Assembly: GCF_000764305.2 (NCBI RefSeq)
Contig: NW_025935716.1
Span: forward strand, 434,001 to 498,000
Reading direction: 5' to 3'
DNA from: Hyalella azteca
Lineage: Eukaryota; Arthropoda; Malacostraca; Amphipoda; Hyalellidae
Length of the DNA stretch: 64,000 nt
Position numbers and translations under genes: made by a program. Each line of letters begins with the position of its first letter. Position 1 is the stretch's first letter. Below are positions 59,901 to 60,770 of this stretch, piece by piece. The notes below the pieces were generated by a model. That model saw nothing but the letters and a program-made list of their open reading frames with translations, made no database searches and was not told the origin of the DNA.

Positions 59901-60292
59901 AATAGTATGCATACATCATAAAATATCGCACAAATTTGCCACTTAAAAAGAGTCTGCGCTCACAACCGCTATCGTGTTAATGAACTCTAATGTTGGTGAG
60001 GCAAAATTGAACTCTACTACATTAATTATTCCAATAATCAGGTATTACCATGCAATACGTAAAAAACTAACGGGCCATCTGAGCAGTAGCGAAATTACTC
60101 GCAATTGAGAGCAAGATGAAAATTTGAATAAATTTCTTGGGACGATAACTACGAATGACTTGCAATACTCCTAAAAATAGCGAGCGAATTTCCTTTTGCG
60201 GTCACTTACAAATGAATTGTTCTTAGCCTTTACGGTCGCATCGATGGCCAGCAGCACTTGAGAACGGCGGCATGCATAACCTTGCAGGGCAT
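8599..60292 (-). CDS. CCDC141-like spectrin-repeat and Ig-domain protein, whole gene span
   Basis: This is the gene-level entry; its exons are listed separately. Twenty-nine exons from 43614 to 8599 join with GT-AG borders and unbroken phase, giving about 1,684 residues. A probable earlier exon lies at 60210-60292 and the true start was not found. Residues 1-974, numbered from the exon at 43614, are charged, Leu-rich helical repeats of spectrin type. Residues 975-1012 form an acidic and poly-Pro linker, followed by six I-set Ig domains and a hydrophobic tail. From memory, human CCDC141 (CAMDI) has the same order with one Ig domain. Short matches are VYAAMAESLGLAWKEL here against VYDAMAETLGEAWAAL, and VFTRLLNDVV against NFSRLLSNVT. 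The family is tied to cytoskeleton and centrosome functions, and the human gene neighbours titin. A muscle Z-disc or M-line role like that of zormin or titin relatives is the main alternative. The splice chain is firm; the family name is less so. Confidence 0.75.
8698..8703 (-). other. Possible in-frame donor inside terminal exon 29
   Basis: GTGG|GTGAGT follows the last Ig6 codons. Use of it would end Ig6 in phase 1 and drop the hydrophobic tail. The only downstream acceptor I noticed with a good pyrimidine tract is at 5679-5680, which would add Ala-Ser-Tyr and stop. Confidence 0.35.
8917..9061. other. Intron start upstream of exon 29
   Basis: Short unique intronic sequence that includes the pyrimidine tract of the exon 29 acceptor. 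Confidence 0.7.
9062..9965. repeat. 22-base minisatellite, about 40 copies
   Basis: Unit near GTGGTGAGTGGTACAAGTAG plus CA, lying in the intron between exons 28 and 29. Three minus-strand frames give the same 22-residue periodic pattern (THHCYLYHSPL), so the long ORFs here are artefacts of the array. Confidence 0.95.
9966..12779. other. Intron between exons 28 and 29; 3' flank of the long exon
   Basis: Mostly unique A+T-rich sequence with one inverted copy of the hairpin repeat at 11143-11210 and a short palindromic patch GCGTTTCATGCGTGCGTGCA near 11290. No exon seen. Confidence 0.5.
11143..11210 (-). repeat. Inverted copy of the hairpin repeat at 7616
   Basis: Contains the reverse complement of the CAGCTTCTG, GTAATCCAAAT, CAGAAGCTG core and the TGTAAATTTT tail. 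Confidence 0.85.
12780..14966 (-). CDS. Alternative long terminal exon: half Ig6 replaced by unique acidic tail with hydrophobic C-terminus
   Basis: If the GTAAGT at 14698 is not used, the frame continues without a stop for 639 more codons to a TGA at 12780, far beyond chance for this composition, so I read it as coding. The tail begins with acidic tracts (EEGYESSDDVEESYLDSVVD), has a Ser cluster (SSDSSSSRNSLEY) and a basic NLS-like patch NKRRRIRL at 13383-13406. A predicted helix (KLLVKDKLRKVFKLADSVLD) follows, then PPDEDSPGDCEDD and a final hydrophobic stretch SFLSLNAGLFMVFVILRNW just before the stop. This suggests a tail-anchored isoform lacking a complete Ig6. It recalls the alternative terminal exon of the titin novex-3 isoform in layout, not in sequence. 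No family is recognised for the unique part. ATTAAA at 12764-12769 is too close to the stop to be a sure poly(A) signal. Confidence 0.8.
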   Translation of the reverse strand: MQQDDSGNASVVIPNATLEHTGQYEVVASNSAGTAKCIAFLSIEQRLPTPPAREPDTPPVFTRLLNDVVLTPGESIIFEVDVKGSPKPVVSSESHAFLAPLDPKLIDDELASFEENEKLINENYDDFDRKEELSPTNIALEEGYESSDDVEESYLDSVVDFDVTLSEDLLCENSKHFKVNFVDNSLQSTRDVIDDPIESRYGHKKYYFDHPEDDLHLLRRALKTEFDDLMLESDADLYNEFNDPHVDVSSLFLKCKIMSPKEYHQVYPFFYRIPSNEYCKAKAINDLTNTPENDNLTRSNRNMFEEESGYLSGSPKGSHLQSSDSSSSRNSLEYVEEDSEVQSHLRLSDETISKLDSYRDGLQSVSQCARYVPSIADLECNDVMKTQYVYPSWSALSYADSDLRPVSVLSAISEESSGSADTEPENVFNYMESVQIWPSLTESKLTSARNRAASEYDSAQGFVDHEFKNMNVVIQSPQPGEVTESHRQQHLTESSSASSFNACESDEHIRTADFLLVKCPNKRRRIRLLKLKYFTRALSRPPSSEILPSVTASLTSEGNNLSAERQMQPFLIHKHRKISLMSFDFSCANDAYKLGEAGNQLCLRDSGNIDTSVSNGVFTFLLKTVQSLSISQFKLLVKDKLRKVFKLADSVLDRLHLPLVRTDYASVCEPGVVDNLTQSCQQAAHSIVFEANFPPDEDSPGDCEDDALSFLSLNAGLFMVFVILRNWD
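14700..14966 (-). CDS. Exon 28, spliced form: rest of Ig5 and first half of Ig6 (residues 1491-1579)
   Basis: Encodes IQQDDSGNASVVIPNATLEH, TGQYEVVASNSAGTAKCIAF, a linker, then PPVFTRLLNDVVLTPGESII and FEVDVKGSPKPV. Acceptor TTACCACAG, donor GTG|GTAAGT at 14698; 267 bases, phase 0 to 0. Splicing joins VEWYLNEG and completes Ig6. Ig5 has no core Cys pair. The frame stays open past the donor; see the long alternative exon. Confidence 0.93.
15220..15410 (-). CDS. Exon 27: Pro-rich linker and first half of Ig5 (residues 1427-1490)
   Basis: Encodes APEPEPPTPPEPAVAPRFTC, LLQDNHVTEGGPVYLRTSMS, GSPRPDIAWFKDGKPLMPDL and TLT. The B-strand Cys is replaced by Thr. Acceptor TCGTGCAG; donor ACG|GTTCGT, chosen because it restores phase 0 and reads smoothly into the next exon. 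Confidence 0.9.
16088..16268 (-). CDS. Exon 26: second half of Ig4 (residues 1367-1427)
   Basis: Encodes VIWYHDDKPVKESSDFKLLF, HGDRCSLVIHEAYPEDAGTY, KVVARNSAGEASTSCFLSVT and a split Arg or Pro codon. Core Trp present; F-strand Cys is Val. Acceptor GCCTGCAG, donor C|GTGAGA; 181 bases, phase 0 to 1. Confidence 0.94.
16318..16600. repeat. Three imperfect copies of a 60-90 base unit
   Basis: Repeated phrases TGTTCGGTTTGTGGTA, ATAATCGAGG and AAGTGGAGTGTTAGAGGTAT, in the intron between exons 25 and 26. Confidence 0.8.
16880..17060. repeat. Short degenerate repeat, GACATCAAGAACTAGAAAAA
   Basis: About seven imperfect copies, each carrying AACTAGAAAAA, next to the donor of exon 25. Confidence 0.75.
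17103..17261 (-). CDS. Exon 25: linker and first half of Ig4 (residues 1314-1366)
   Basis: Encodes GRIPTETSDSELPSDADVEL, VRPSVQLALRDTEMQEGGTA and RLDCVIVGQPEPE. Acceptor CTTGTCAG, donor GAG|GTGCGT; 159 bases, phase 0 to 0. Confidence 0.93.
17365..17512 (+). mobile_element. MITE-like element, GGACAGAC family, copy A
   Basis: Starts beside the palindrome TCACTGCAGTGAGTGA, has the terminal inverted pair GCGCATTTTCTC and GAGAAAATGCGC (17385-17512), and an internal run of GGACAGAC. The same structure occurs at 28625-28770 and 29320-29476. Confidence 0.85.
17520..17608 (-). mobile_element. Inverted partial copy of the same MITE
   Basis: Reads as the reverse complement of the left part of copy A, so the two form a head-to-head inverted pair. 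Confidence 0.8.
17764..17900. repeat. 16-base minisatellite, about 8 copies
   Basis: Unit GACAGACTGAGATTCT, lying directly downstream of the exon 24 donor. Confidence 0.95.
17921..18055 (-). CDS. Exon 24: second half of Ig3 (residues 1269-1313)
   Basis: Encodes LSFDADAGVATLLMSEAFPK, NGGQYVAVAKNTAGEAQSSA and TVSVK. The F-strand Cys is replaced by Ala. Acceptor CTATTCCAG, donor AAG|GTTGGT; 135 bases, phase 0 to 0. Confidence 0.94.
18501..18664 (-). CDS. Exon 23: first half of Ig3 (residues 1214-1268)
   Basis: Encodes AKSVSRAPVFVMPLNNLMAR, AGQKFKLECQVKGDPQPTVA and WFHNGRPVKETPDCK. Acceptor TCCCCCAG, donor AAA|GTGAGT; 164 bases, phase 1 to 0. Confidence 0.94.
18801..18998 (-). CDS. Exon 22: second half of Ig2 (residues 1148-1214)
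   Basis: Encodes HPLPVVSWMKNEVCVDESPD, YVITYNNGECVLRFEEVFVE, DAARYLCRATNDLGADTTAT and TMTVA. Core Trp and F-strand Cys are present. Acceptor GATTTCAG, donor G|GTTAGT; 198 bases, phase 1 to 1. Confidence 0.94.
19100..19869. repeat. Intron with a roughly 55-base tandem repeat
   Basis: Between 19553 and 19862 the phrase GATAATTAAGTAATGTTTAA, then GATTATGTCAGGATGG, recurs about five times with an interruption. The copy nearest exon 21 abuts its donor. 19100-19550 looks unique. Confidence 0.85.
19870..19977 (-). CDS. Exon 21: first half of Ig2 (residues 1112-1148)
   Basis: Encodes ETEPAEVLCPPTFTRRLPPA and VSAVEGSELQLEATVTG. The usual B-strand Cys is Ala. Acceptor TGTTCAG, donor G|GTGAGA; 108 bases, phase 1 to 1. 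Confidence 0.92.
20336..20541 (-). CDS. Exon 20: second half of Ig1 (residues 1043-1112)
   Basis: Encodes VMGYPMPDVEWFKDNLSISK, NPDYKTSLEDGVCCLTIEET, FAEDSALFTCKAYNASGRAQ and TSASLTVK. Ig1 keeps the Trp and both core Cys. Acceptor ACCTCAG, donor G|GTAACT; 206 bases, phase 2 to 1. Partial copies of its 5' end and acceptor lie at 20586-20655 and 20801-20850. Confidence 0.94.
20586..20850 (-). pseudogene. Two truncated copies of the exon 20 5' end with acceptor
   Basis: 20586-20655 repeats the first 61 bases of exon 20 and its acceptor; 20801-20850 repeats the first 37. Each keeps CACACCTCAG|AGTGATG or a near variant, so each is a possible decoy acceptor. The intron DNA between copies is also duplicated. 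Confidence 0.92.
21273..21535. repeat. 45-base minisatellite, about 6 copies
   Basis: Unit AATGATAATAATACGAGGTA plus TACGTCACAAATTCTCTACCAAAAT, ending about 15 bases from the exon 19 donor. Open in frame on both strands. Confidence 0.95.
21550..21755 (-). CDS. Exon 19: acidic and poly-Pro linker and start of Ig1 (residues 975-1043)
   Basis: Encodes VEIDIQTEAIPLSSDEELPP with eight prolines in a row, an acidic and lysine linker, then the Ig1 A and B strands PPVFLTPLVGATVQEGVKFT and FECR. Acceptor TTCTTCTCAAG, donor AG|GTCTTT; 206 bases, phase 0 to 2. The pyrimidine tract lies only about 20 bases from an inserted MITE. Confidence 0.92.
21776..21931. mobile_element. hAT-like MITE, copy 1
   Basis: Ends are CAGGGGCCATACTTTCAAAA and CTTTTTTGAAAGCATGGCCC then CTG, an inverted pair beginning CAGGGG as in hAT elements. 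No clear 8-base target duplication. It sits just upstream of the exon 19 acceptor. A second copy is at 58315-58511. Confidence 0.85.
22116..22382. mobile_element. Foldback element with about 100-base arms
   Basis: 22116-22214 is the near-perfect reverse complement of 22282-22382, with a 67-base loop. Arms include AACACGTTTTTCTTGTGGAC and AAAAACGTGGGTCGGG. A second short hairpin TTTTTAGTCCG / CGGACTAAAAA lies beside the left arm. Confidence 0.92.
22682..22809 (-). repeat. 37-base repeat, three copies, each with a consensus donor
   Basis: On the minus strand each unit reads CCCGTGCAG|GTACGTCCAG, a near-perfect 5' splice site, and encodes VQLPVQEKPVQ. It may derive from a small exon between exons 18 and 19, but no acceptor with a pyrimidine tract was seen. 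Confidence 0.88.
22811..23003 (-). repeat. About 17-base array of the exon 18 donor, 11 copies
   Basis: Minus-strand unit GAGCAG|GTGCGTGAGGG; the first unit is the real exon 18 junction. Nine copies keep the GTGCGTGAG donor and two have GTGCATGAG. Spacing is 17 to 19 bases, so alternative use would often shift frame. Confidence 0.95.
22995..23132 (-). CDS. Exon 18: end of spectrin-like region (residues 929-974)
   Basis: Encodes IYRPQVEALCQQNAYILDSL, RVITKNLRSIETNLRLADDH and RRQQEQ. Acceptor TGATGCAG, donor CAG|GTGCGT; 138 bases, phase 0 to 0. The donor is the first unit of an 11-copy, roughly 17-base array. Confidence 0.92.
23139..23430. repeat. Irregular AACTTAACATC repeat
   Basis: Many short variants of CATCAACTTAACA in the intron between exons 17 and 18. 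Confidence 0.85.
23555..23758 (-). CDS. Exon 17: spectrin-like repeat (residues 861-928)
   Basis: Encodes TEEWFKKGSRLLVEVAGESS, SVRTPDEAHKLCTRIESFLK, EGEPEQQRRITTISALVKDL and YGRDEPPQ. Acceptor TTTACGCAG, donor CAG|GTGGGG; 204 bases, phase 0 to 0. Confidence 0.93.
23760..24515. other. Intron between exons 16 and 17; nothing distinctive
   Basis: Unique A+T-rich sequence. No repeat or second exon seen. Confidence 0.6.
24518..24700 (-). CDS. Exon 16: spectrin-like repeat (residues 800-860)
   Basis: Encodes LLQERIEAFLRTGERAADGD, GDDLRHSLGDLQKQWSAFHK and QVDNTEKNIELSIEFFRHVK, then E. Acceptor TTGACAG, donor GAG|GTTTGT; 183 bases, phase 0 to 0. KQWSAFHKQV is a typical spectrin helix core. Confidence 0.93.
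24719..25255. repeat. 19-base minisatellite, about 28 copies
   Basis: Unit AACAATACATCAACTTGAC with TTAAC variants and occasional TAGGTA insertions, immediately upstream of the exon 16 acceptor. Confidence 0.95.
25383..25466 (-). repeat. 21-base in-frame array of the exon 15 donor, four copies
   Basis: Minus-strand units read ACG|GTGAGTGACAG, AAC|GTAAGTGACAG, ACG|GTGAGTGACAG and ACG|GTAAGTGACAG at exact 21-base steps. Each is a good donor and the frame stays open, so alternative use would add 7, 14 or 21 residues. Confidence 0.95.
25461..25586 (-). CDS. Exon 15: spectrin-like repeat (residues 758-799)
   Basis: Encodes VIIRQLEELSGQLERMQCRY, GESLSAAISTRDVFQQFRHT and VT. Acceptor CCGGTCAG, donor ACG|GTGAGT; 126 bases, phase 0 to 0. 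Three more donors follow at 21-base spacing in the same open frame, each adding seven residues of the type VSDSTVN if used. Confidence 0.92.
25600..25715. repeat. About 40-base repeat, three copies
   Basis: Phrase AGCATCAACAACAAGCATCA repeated with AATAACAAACATAGC linkers, upstream of the exon 15 acceptor. Confidence 0.85.
25868..26014 (-). CDS. Exon 14: spectrin-like repeat (residues 709-757)
   Basis: Encodes CPAEAGAQDLAMMEELLRRR, QQRFEEAWTTRLQELEAAST and RCQHHRDLQ, a classic charged helix with Trp. Acceptor GATGGCAG, donor CAG|GTACTG; 147 bases, phase 0 to 0. Confidence 0.93.
26364..26531 (-). CDS. Exon 13: spectrin-like repeat (residues 653-708)
   Basis: Encodes IHRSCSTFESEFTTAPVAGA, GAAELKQHHAARQAVHELNK and FARSEADAIMAKITNQ. 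Acceptor TTCCCCCAG at 26532, donor CAG|GTGAAC; 168 bases, phase 0 to 0. Its acceptor and first codons are the first unit of a 15-copy, 29-base array, so many upstream acceptors are possible. Confidence 0.88.
26519..26962 (-). repeat. 29-base array of the exon 13 acceptor, 15 copies
   Basis: On the minus strand each unit reads CCTCTTCCCCCAG|ATTCACA, then GGTCGTG: a pyrimidine tract, an AG and the first codons of exon 13. The last unit is the real junction. Some units differ by small insertions or deletions. A lone 16th unit lies at 27040-27060. Confidence 0.95.
27328..27461 (-). CDS. Exon 12: spectrin-like repeat (residues 608-652)
   Basis: Encodes NVPSSGARDEVVRGLLQFFQ, RLQASSTNFQILASMLSQWC and RNIAE. 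Acceptor ACCCCAG, donor GAG|GTATTA; 134 bases, phase 1 to 0. Confidence 0.92.
27462..28382. other. Intron between exons 11 and 12; nothing distinctive
   Basis: A+T-rich unique sequence with no exon or repeat that I can support. Confidence 0.6.
28383..28566 (-). CDS. Exon 11: spectrin-like repeat (residues 547-608)
   Basis: Encodes LRDDLDVMERQFCPLLRGDV, DDPDELAAGLDRRLLDYVAE and VKEAQQKIQEMITKAEVAGV, then P. Acceptor CATGGCAG, donor A|GTGAGT; 184 bases, phase 0 to 1. The frame stays open a little past the donor, ending in KIKKK. Confidence 0.92.
28625..28770 (+). mobile_element. MITE-like element, GGACAGAC family, copy B
   Basis: Same palindrome, same terminal GCGCATTTTCTC and GAGAAAATGCGC, with a GGACGGACAGACAGGC core. 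Lies upstream of exon 11. Confidence 0.88.
29320..29476 (+). mobile_element. MITE-like element, GGACAGAC family, copy C
   Basis: Shares ends and the ACATGGCGAGCACAATAGTG block with copy A; differs mainly in the number of GGACAGAC units. Confidence 0.88.
30198..30374 (-). CDS. Exon 10: spectrin-like repeat (residues 488-546)
   Basis: Encodes VDDPYLDSKRAVLCVQTILE, SLNKKQLLVTDLHSQYKLTI and TNTKEMITIWNTYKRNIDA. Acceptor CTGGTCAG, donor GCT|GTGAGT; 177 bases, phase 0 to 0. The acceptor-side intron sequence is duplicated at 30448-30495. Confidence 0.92.
30375..30500. repeat. Duplication of the exon 10 acceptor flank with AAT microsatellite
   Basis: The segment CTTGACCAGGATATATTGAA, then TATTGATGAGGGAATAAACAC, repeats the sequence beside exon 10, separated by an AAT run at 30424-30447. 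Confidence 0.85.
30797..31005 (-). CDS. Exon 9: spectrin-like repeat (residues 418-487)
   Basis: Encodes ETRVSLIEKYVHFLESAEKI, QSDLEQLEKLLRAPAAEDAG, PVIEETWQTIRGMITDLGDM and GSAFINSAQK. Acceptor GCCTTCAG; 209 bases, phase 1 to 0. The donor AAG|GTGCCG is weak, but phase and homology fit. Confidence 0.9.
31527..31665 (-). CDS. Exon 8: spectrin-like repeat (residues 372-418)
   Basis: Encodes AKNGDMDAIDRFLAEAKKDL, PDEEHRDCADKAAALRHHSA and SIIKSLG. Acceptor AATTTTAG, donor G|GTAAAT; 139 bases, phase 0 to 1. Confidence 0.92.
32690..32835 (-). repeat. Array with repeated GTGAGT donors and AGGTGC microsatellite
   Basis: Minus-strand phrase CTCATGGCTGACACCAAG|GT followed by GAGTCCTGCACC occurs twice, with a third diverged copy ending AAG|GTAAGG. 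Each would read MADTK in the phase of exon 8. Whether a real alternative first exon seeded it is unknown. Confidence 0.8.
32836..33180. repeat. About 51-base minisatellite, 6 copies
   Basis: Unit ATACCACTCATACCAGGTGA, ACGTTGATAGCGGC then TTCATAAGGTACAGATTA. Degenerate ACCAGG-containing relics continue to about 33900. Confidence 0.92.
33346..33512. repeat. Two tandem copies of an 83-base unit
   Basis: TTGCCGCCACGTACGACAAC through TCAATAGTTTACGTGTAATT occurs twice with few changes. Confidence 0.9.
34120..34521 (-). pseudogene. Tandem truncated copies of the exon 7 3' end with donor
   Basis: Three blocks (about 34200-34230, 34270-34322, 34391-34445) repeat the last part of exon 7, EMYNS|GTACGTTGAAC or GTATGTTGAAC, plus adjoining intron with TATGTATTTATGTATTAG. 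The copies retain 23 to about 50 exon bases. Confidence 0.9.
34522..34650 (-). CDS. Exon 7: spectrin-like repeat (residues 329-371)
   Basis: Encodes GVTCVVEELERRREAFSALC, ADTTELQVQRTQLLNQFLEM and YNS. Acceptor CCTCTAG, donor TCG|GTACGT; 129 bases, phase 0 to 0. Its 3' end plus donor is repeated three more times in the following intron (34200-34470). Confidence 0.9.
35380..36160. repeat. A+T-rich minisatellite of about 57 bases, about 13 copies
   Basis: Phrases AAATGCAATATACTGTAATA and TTGAATTAAATACTAATAAA recur, directly downstream of the exon 6 donor. Confidence 0.93.
36191..36367 (-). CDS. Exon 6: spectrin-like repeat (residues 270-328)
   Basis: Encodes ALTKLEQAEVQVAGEDGATL, RHQRLSTVVGLVEEAVQPAL and HEGYAVIEVTGGRHQPHNQ. 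Acceptor GACGCAG, donor CAG|GTGTGC; 177 bases, phase 0 to 0. The HEGYAVIEVTGG segment looks less helical than its neighbours and may be a loop or a plectin-like turn. Confidence 0.88.
36385..36985. repeat. About 63-base minisatellite, 9 copies
   Basis: Unit GCATTAGCGATACGTCAAGG, GACGAACGTATGAGCAAAAA, CTTCATAAAGAATACCTCAA. It begins within 20 bases of the exon 6 acceptor. Confidence 0.93.
37068..37955 (-). repeat. 38-base array with an acceptor and a donor in each unit, about 23 copies
   Basis: On the minus strand each unit reads GTGCTCTTCTTCAG|GCTCG, CGCATACG|GTGAGCGGGG. The pyrimidine tract with CAG and the GTGAGC donor would enclose a 13-base pseudo-exon. It lies in the intron between exons 5 and 6 and runs into the assembly gap. 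Confidence 0.93.
37956..38157. other. Assembly gap, 202 N
   Basis: Unknown bases between the 38-base array and a purine-rich array. True array length cannot be known. Confidence 0.99.
38158..38425. repeat. Purine-rich minisatellite
   Basis: Variants of GGGGAGTGAGGGGCAGGTAG plus AGGA. On the minus strand this is a long pyrimidine-rich stretch. Confidence 0.9.
38426..39034. other. Intron stretch, nothing distinctive
   Basis: Unique A+T-rich sequence downstream of the exon 5 donor. Confidence 0.6.
39035..39166 (-). CDS. Exon 5: spectrin-like repeat (residues 226-269)
   Basis: Encodes DLTQTVVSLRTLRDEVSHNQ then DLGASQTQAEVLQLEHQPRD and GRAR. Acceptor CTGCCCAG, donor AGG|GTGAGG; 132 bases, phase 0 to 0. 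A 14-base array begins about 20 bases upstream of its acceptor. Confidence 0.88.
39187..39660. repeat. 14-base minisatellite, about 33 copies
   Basis: Unit GGGGACACGTTACT with CATGTTACT and GAGATACGATACT variants, starting about 20 bases upstream of the exon 5 acceptor. The minus strand gives repeated TCCCCAG. Confidence 0.95.
39880..40640 (+). promoter_or_regulatory. LTR-like module: TATA box to poly(A) signal
   Basis: GGGACTATTTAAGCCGAAAG at 39919 resembles a TATA box, with an initiator-like GAGTCACTCTAG about 30 bases on. AATAAA at 40511-40516 is followed by T-rich sequence. This layout suits a solo LTR, but TG..CA ends and target duplications were not found. Confidence 0.4.
41016..41137 (-). 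CDS. Exon 4: spectrin-like repeat (residues 185-225)
   Basis: Encodes CSQVEHQLEALHDRRRFLDG followed by LFAARRLHLDQSLALALLYQ, a strong helix. Acceptor CCTCCCCCCAG, donor CAG|GTGGGT; 122 bases, phase 1 to 0. LEALHDRRRFLD recalls the LLELLQDRRRQLD segment of human CCDC141 at the equivalent place. Confidence 0.92.
41158..41565 (-). repeat. 15-16 base minisatellite forming a long pyrimidine tract with CTAG steps
   Basis: Plus-strand unit GGCTAGGAGGGTAGA; on the minus strand CTCTACCCTCCTAGC repeats about 27 times just upstream of the exon 4 acceptor. It has no stop in the exon 3 frame. Confidence 0.95.
41589..41839 (-). CDS. Exon 3: spectrin-like repeat (residues 101-185)
   Basis: Encodes RASRYSSALDAAEKTYTDNL, then ETCRELISALHDHKRAVLEA, ending ISIDFG. 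Acceptor CTCCGCAG at 41840, donor G|GTACGC at 41587; 251 bases, phase 2 to 1. The following 451-base intron has no stop in this frame, so retention would extend the protein through the repeat array and then shift frame. Confidence 0.92.
42053..42231 (-). CDS. Exon 2: spectrin-like repeat (residues 42-101)
   Basis: Encodes SKQSPVEDLLNQADQLIS through VYAAMAESLGLAWKELNQQL to LLDLAVIFQT. Acceptor TTACAG and donor AC|GTGAGT; 179 bases, phase 0 to 2. This stretch has the closest remembered match to human CCDC141 and includes the conserved Trp typical of spectrin repeat helices. Confidence 0.92.
42262..42620. repeat. About 37-base minisatellite, 9 copies
   Basis: Unit AATACACATGTATACTTCTT plus AACCCTACAGTGGTCGCGT, in the intron between exons 1 and 2. 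Confidence 0.93.
42621..43426. other. Intron stretch, nothing distinctive
   Basis: Unique sequence; two short ORFs without splice support. Confidence 0.55.
43427..43458 (-). pseudogene. Second copy of the exon 1 3' end and donor
   Basis: Repeats the last 28 bases of exon 1 (CTCGAGGTCCTCACCAAA) with donor GTACGC, 64 bases downstream; CAGGTACGC has become CAGGTACGC-like GCAGGTACGC with one change nearby. Confidence 0.85.
43492..43614 (-). CDS. Exon 1 of the chained set: start of spectrin-like region (residues 1-41)
   Basis: Encodes SSEWLELRIVELAPGLVHLG and then LQEAQAMQRAHLEVLTKLQ, a helical segment with a Trp near its start. Acceptor GCGCAG at 43615 and donor CAG|GTACGC at 43490 give 123 bases, phase 0 to 0. 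A second copy of its 3' end with a donor lies at 43427-43458. Confidence 0.88.
43615..44250. other. Upstream intron, nothing distinctive
   Basis: A+T-rich sequence with no supported exon. Confidence 0.5.
44255..44560. repeat. Compound minisatellite of AGCACAGGAGGG units
   Basis: Phrases AGCACAGGAGGGCATTACAC and AGTGGGTACAGCACAGGAGG alternate at 25 to 38 base spacing. Confidence 0.93.
44561..45370. other. No gene seen
   Basis: A moderately G+C-rich patch at 44990-45120 has a minus-strand ORF (SPNDHMNQSRAGQTSIRRAR) that I do not recognise and that lacks splice context. Confidence 0.35.
45390..45600 (+). promoter_or_regulatory. Second LTR-like module
   Basis: GGTATTTAAGCCAAATTAGG (TATA-like) followed within about 120 bases by AATAAA at 45531. 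Similar in layout to the module at 39.9 kb, including the shared TATTTAAGCC. Confidence 0.35.
45640..46150. repeat. GATGGCC minisatellite, 33-45 base steps
   Basis: Recurring GATGGCCGCTGGCTGTT and GATGGCCACAAGTTG, becoming more regular from left to right. Confidence 0.93.
46230..46680. repeat. CTGCCACTGCACTGCCACAT array
   Basis: Units of 30 to 60 bases with GCTGAGATGCCGCACTGCCA. Generates several spurious ORFs on both strands. Confidence 0.93.
46853..46965. repeat. 22-base minisatellite, 5 copies
   Basis: Unit CATGCGATCACCCACCGCCA plus GC, nearly identical copies. Confidence 0.95.
47451..47872. repeat. 140-base tandem repeat, three copies
   Basis: Starts CGCACGCGTATAAATCAACA and ends GCCTCGATCATACATTT; copies 2 and 3 are almost identical, copy 1 slightly diverged. 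Each unit has a TATAAATC motif. Confidence 0.95.
47873..50947. other. No gene supported
   Basis: Contains AGATATATATATAGCGCGCT near 48319 and CCTATAAATAAACCCTG near 48794, both TATA-like, and a GC-rich patch at 48880-48980. At 50690-50755 both strands show a short exon-like frame, so no call is made. Confidence 0.35.
50948..51200. repeat. 25-base minisatellite, about 10 copies
   Basis: Unit TGCAACCCATGCACCATGCA plus CCAAA, with CCTGCACC variants. Confidence 0.94.
51201..53570. other. No gene seen
   Basis: A+T-rich unique sequence. TTGTATATATAAAAGCAAAT near 52850 is TATA-like. Confidence 0.45.
53590..54071 (+). promoter_or_regulatory. TATA-containing region with a short candidate first exon
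   Basis: GAGCTATATATAGGCGCGCA at 53590 is a strong TATA box. An 86-codon ORF starts at 53811 in good context (GAGGCATGGCC), encoding MASLDRLAQITFCITLGRNN, and has a possible donor GTAGGA after CTTTAG. No family recognised; no downstream exon found. Confidence 0.3.
54075..54515. promoter_or_regulatory. Cluster of CAGCTG E-boxes
   Basis: CAGCTG occurs at 54083, 54123, 54177, 54250 and 54505, within sequence rich in AGCTCTCAAGC phrases. E-boxes of this type bind bHLH factors, including myogenic ones, but chance and simple repeat origin are possible. Confidence 0.3.
55093..55433. repeat. 18-base minisatellite, about 19 copies
   Basis: Unit GGGACGAGTCAATAAGCA with GGGACAAGTC and GAGCCAATA variants; open in all multiples of three on both strands. 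Confidence 0.95.
55434..56049. other. No gene seen; degenerate CAGATGGCA repeats
   Basis: Scattered CTCAGATGGCA-type phrases that lead into the next array. Confidence 0.5.
56050..56201. repeat. 27-base minisatellite, about 5 copies
   Basis: Unit CCACTCAGACGGCACAATGC plus AGCCCTG, stopping abruptly at a single N. Confidence 0.95.
56203..56452. repeat. 30-base minisatellite, 8 identical copies
   Basis: Unit TACCGCGGGGCACGGCTGGT plus GGGTATTTAA with no differences among copies, then two diverged units. It abuts the N at 56202 and the unrelated 27-base array. Confidence 0.95.
56453..58314. other. No gene supported
   Basis: A GC-rich patch at 56830-56960 has a minus-strand frame (DVLVWLLARHGLAPGP) after TATTTTTAG, but without a convincing donor. 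The remainder is A+T-rich. Confidence 0.35.
58315..58511. mobile_element. hAT-like MITE, copy 2
   Basis: Same ends as the copy at 21776 (CAGGGCCATACTTTCAAAAC and TTTTGAAAGTATGGGCCCC), with an internal tandem duplication of the TTTTGAAAGGCCGTCAATGA block at 58440-58497. Confidence 0.85.
59314..59526 (+). mobile_element. Inverted-repeat element with hammerhead-like core
   Basis: Two tandem copies of a left arm (59314-59365, 59368-59420) are the reverse complement of 59488-59525. Between them lies CTGACGATGGAGCTGGACTC, then CGAAACG (59442-59468), which matches the hammerhead pattern CUGANGA, stem II, GAAA. A related core is at 62930-62957. Confidence 0.6.
60210..60292 (-). CDS. Probable N-terminal exon of the CCDC141-like gene
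   Basis: Reads ALQGYACRRSQVLLAIDATV followed by KAKNNSF, then a perfect GTAAGT donor in phase 0, which matches the phase-0 start of the exon at 43614. The motif SQVLLAIDATVK resembles the remembered human CCDC141 N-terminus (SKIVIAVIKCGKW). The acceptor is weak: a stop sits just upstream, the AG at 60293 has a poor pyrimidine tract, and the intron to the next exon would be 16.6 kb. The 5' limit is uncertain by about 15 bases. Confidence 0.42.
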
Positions 60293-60439
60293 CTCACCTC
60301 AGTCGCGAACGACCATTCGAAAGTTGCAGCACGAGAGCGTCAGAGGTACTCTGCACCTCATGCCATCTACGGCGAGCGCAAGGCCGCCTCATGGCGAAGT
60401 CCGACTCTTACTCGATGAGCAATTGGCCTCCATGTTCCT

Positions 60440-60770
60440 AATAACTCCACACTAGATTCTCAATAAATCGACACTATATGATCCAAATAATTCGACTTTT
60501 GGTTCCTAACTCAACATTAGGTTCATAATTACTCAACACTAGTTCTCAATAGCTGGACACTAGATTCCCAATAAATCGACACACTATATAGGATCCTAAT
60601 AATTCGATATTTGGTTCCTAAATCAACATTAGGTTCACAATTAAGAACACTAGTTCCCAATAGCCAGACACTAGGTTCCTAATAACACGATCTTGATCCC
60701 ATTAGCTAGACACTAGGTTCCCAGAACATGTCATTTGTTTCCCAATTAATAATCGACACAAGGTTATAAT
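60440..60770. repeat. Degenerate AACACTAGGTTCCCAATA repeat
   Basis: Irregular phrases such as CACTAGATTCCCAATAAATC and TTGGTTCCTAACTCAACATT, 40 to 50 bases apart. Confidence 0.8.

Noticed and set aside
60258..60455. Plus-strand 65-codon ORF
   Set aside because: It overlaps the better-supported minus-strand exon with a GTAAGT donor and has no recognisable domain.
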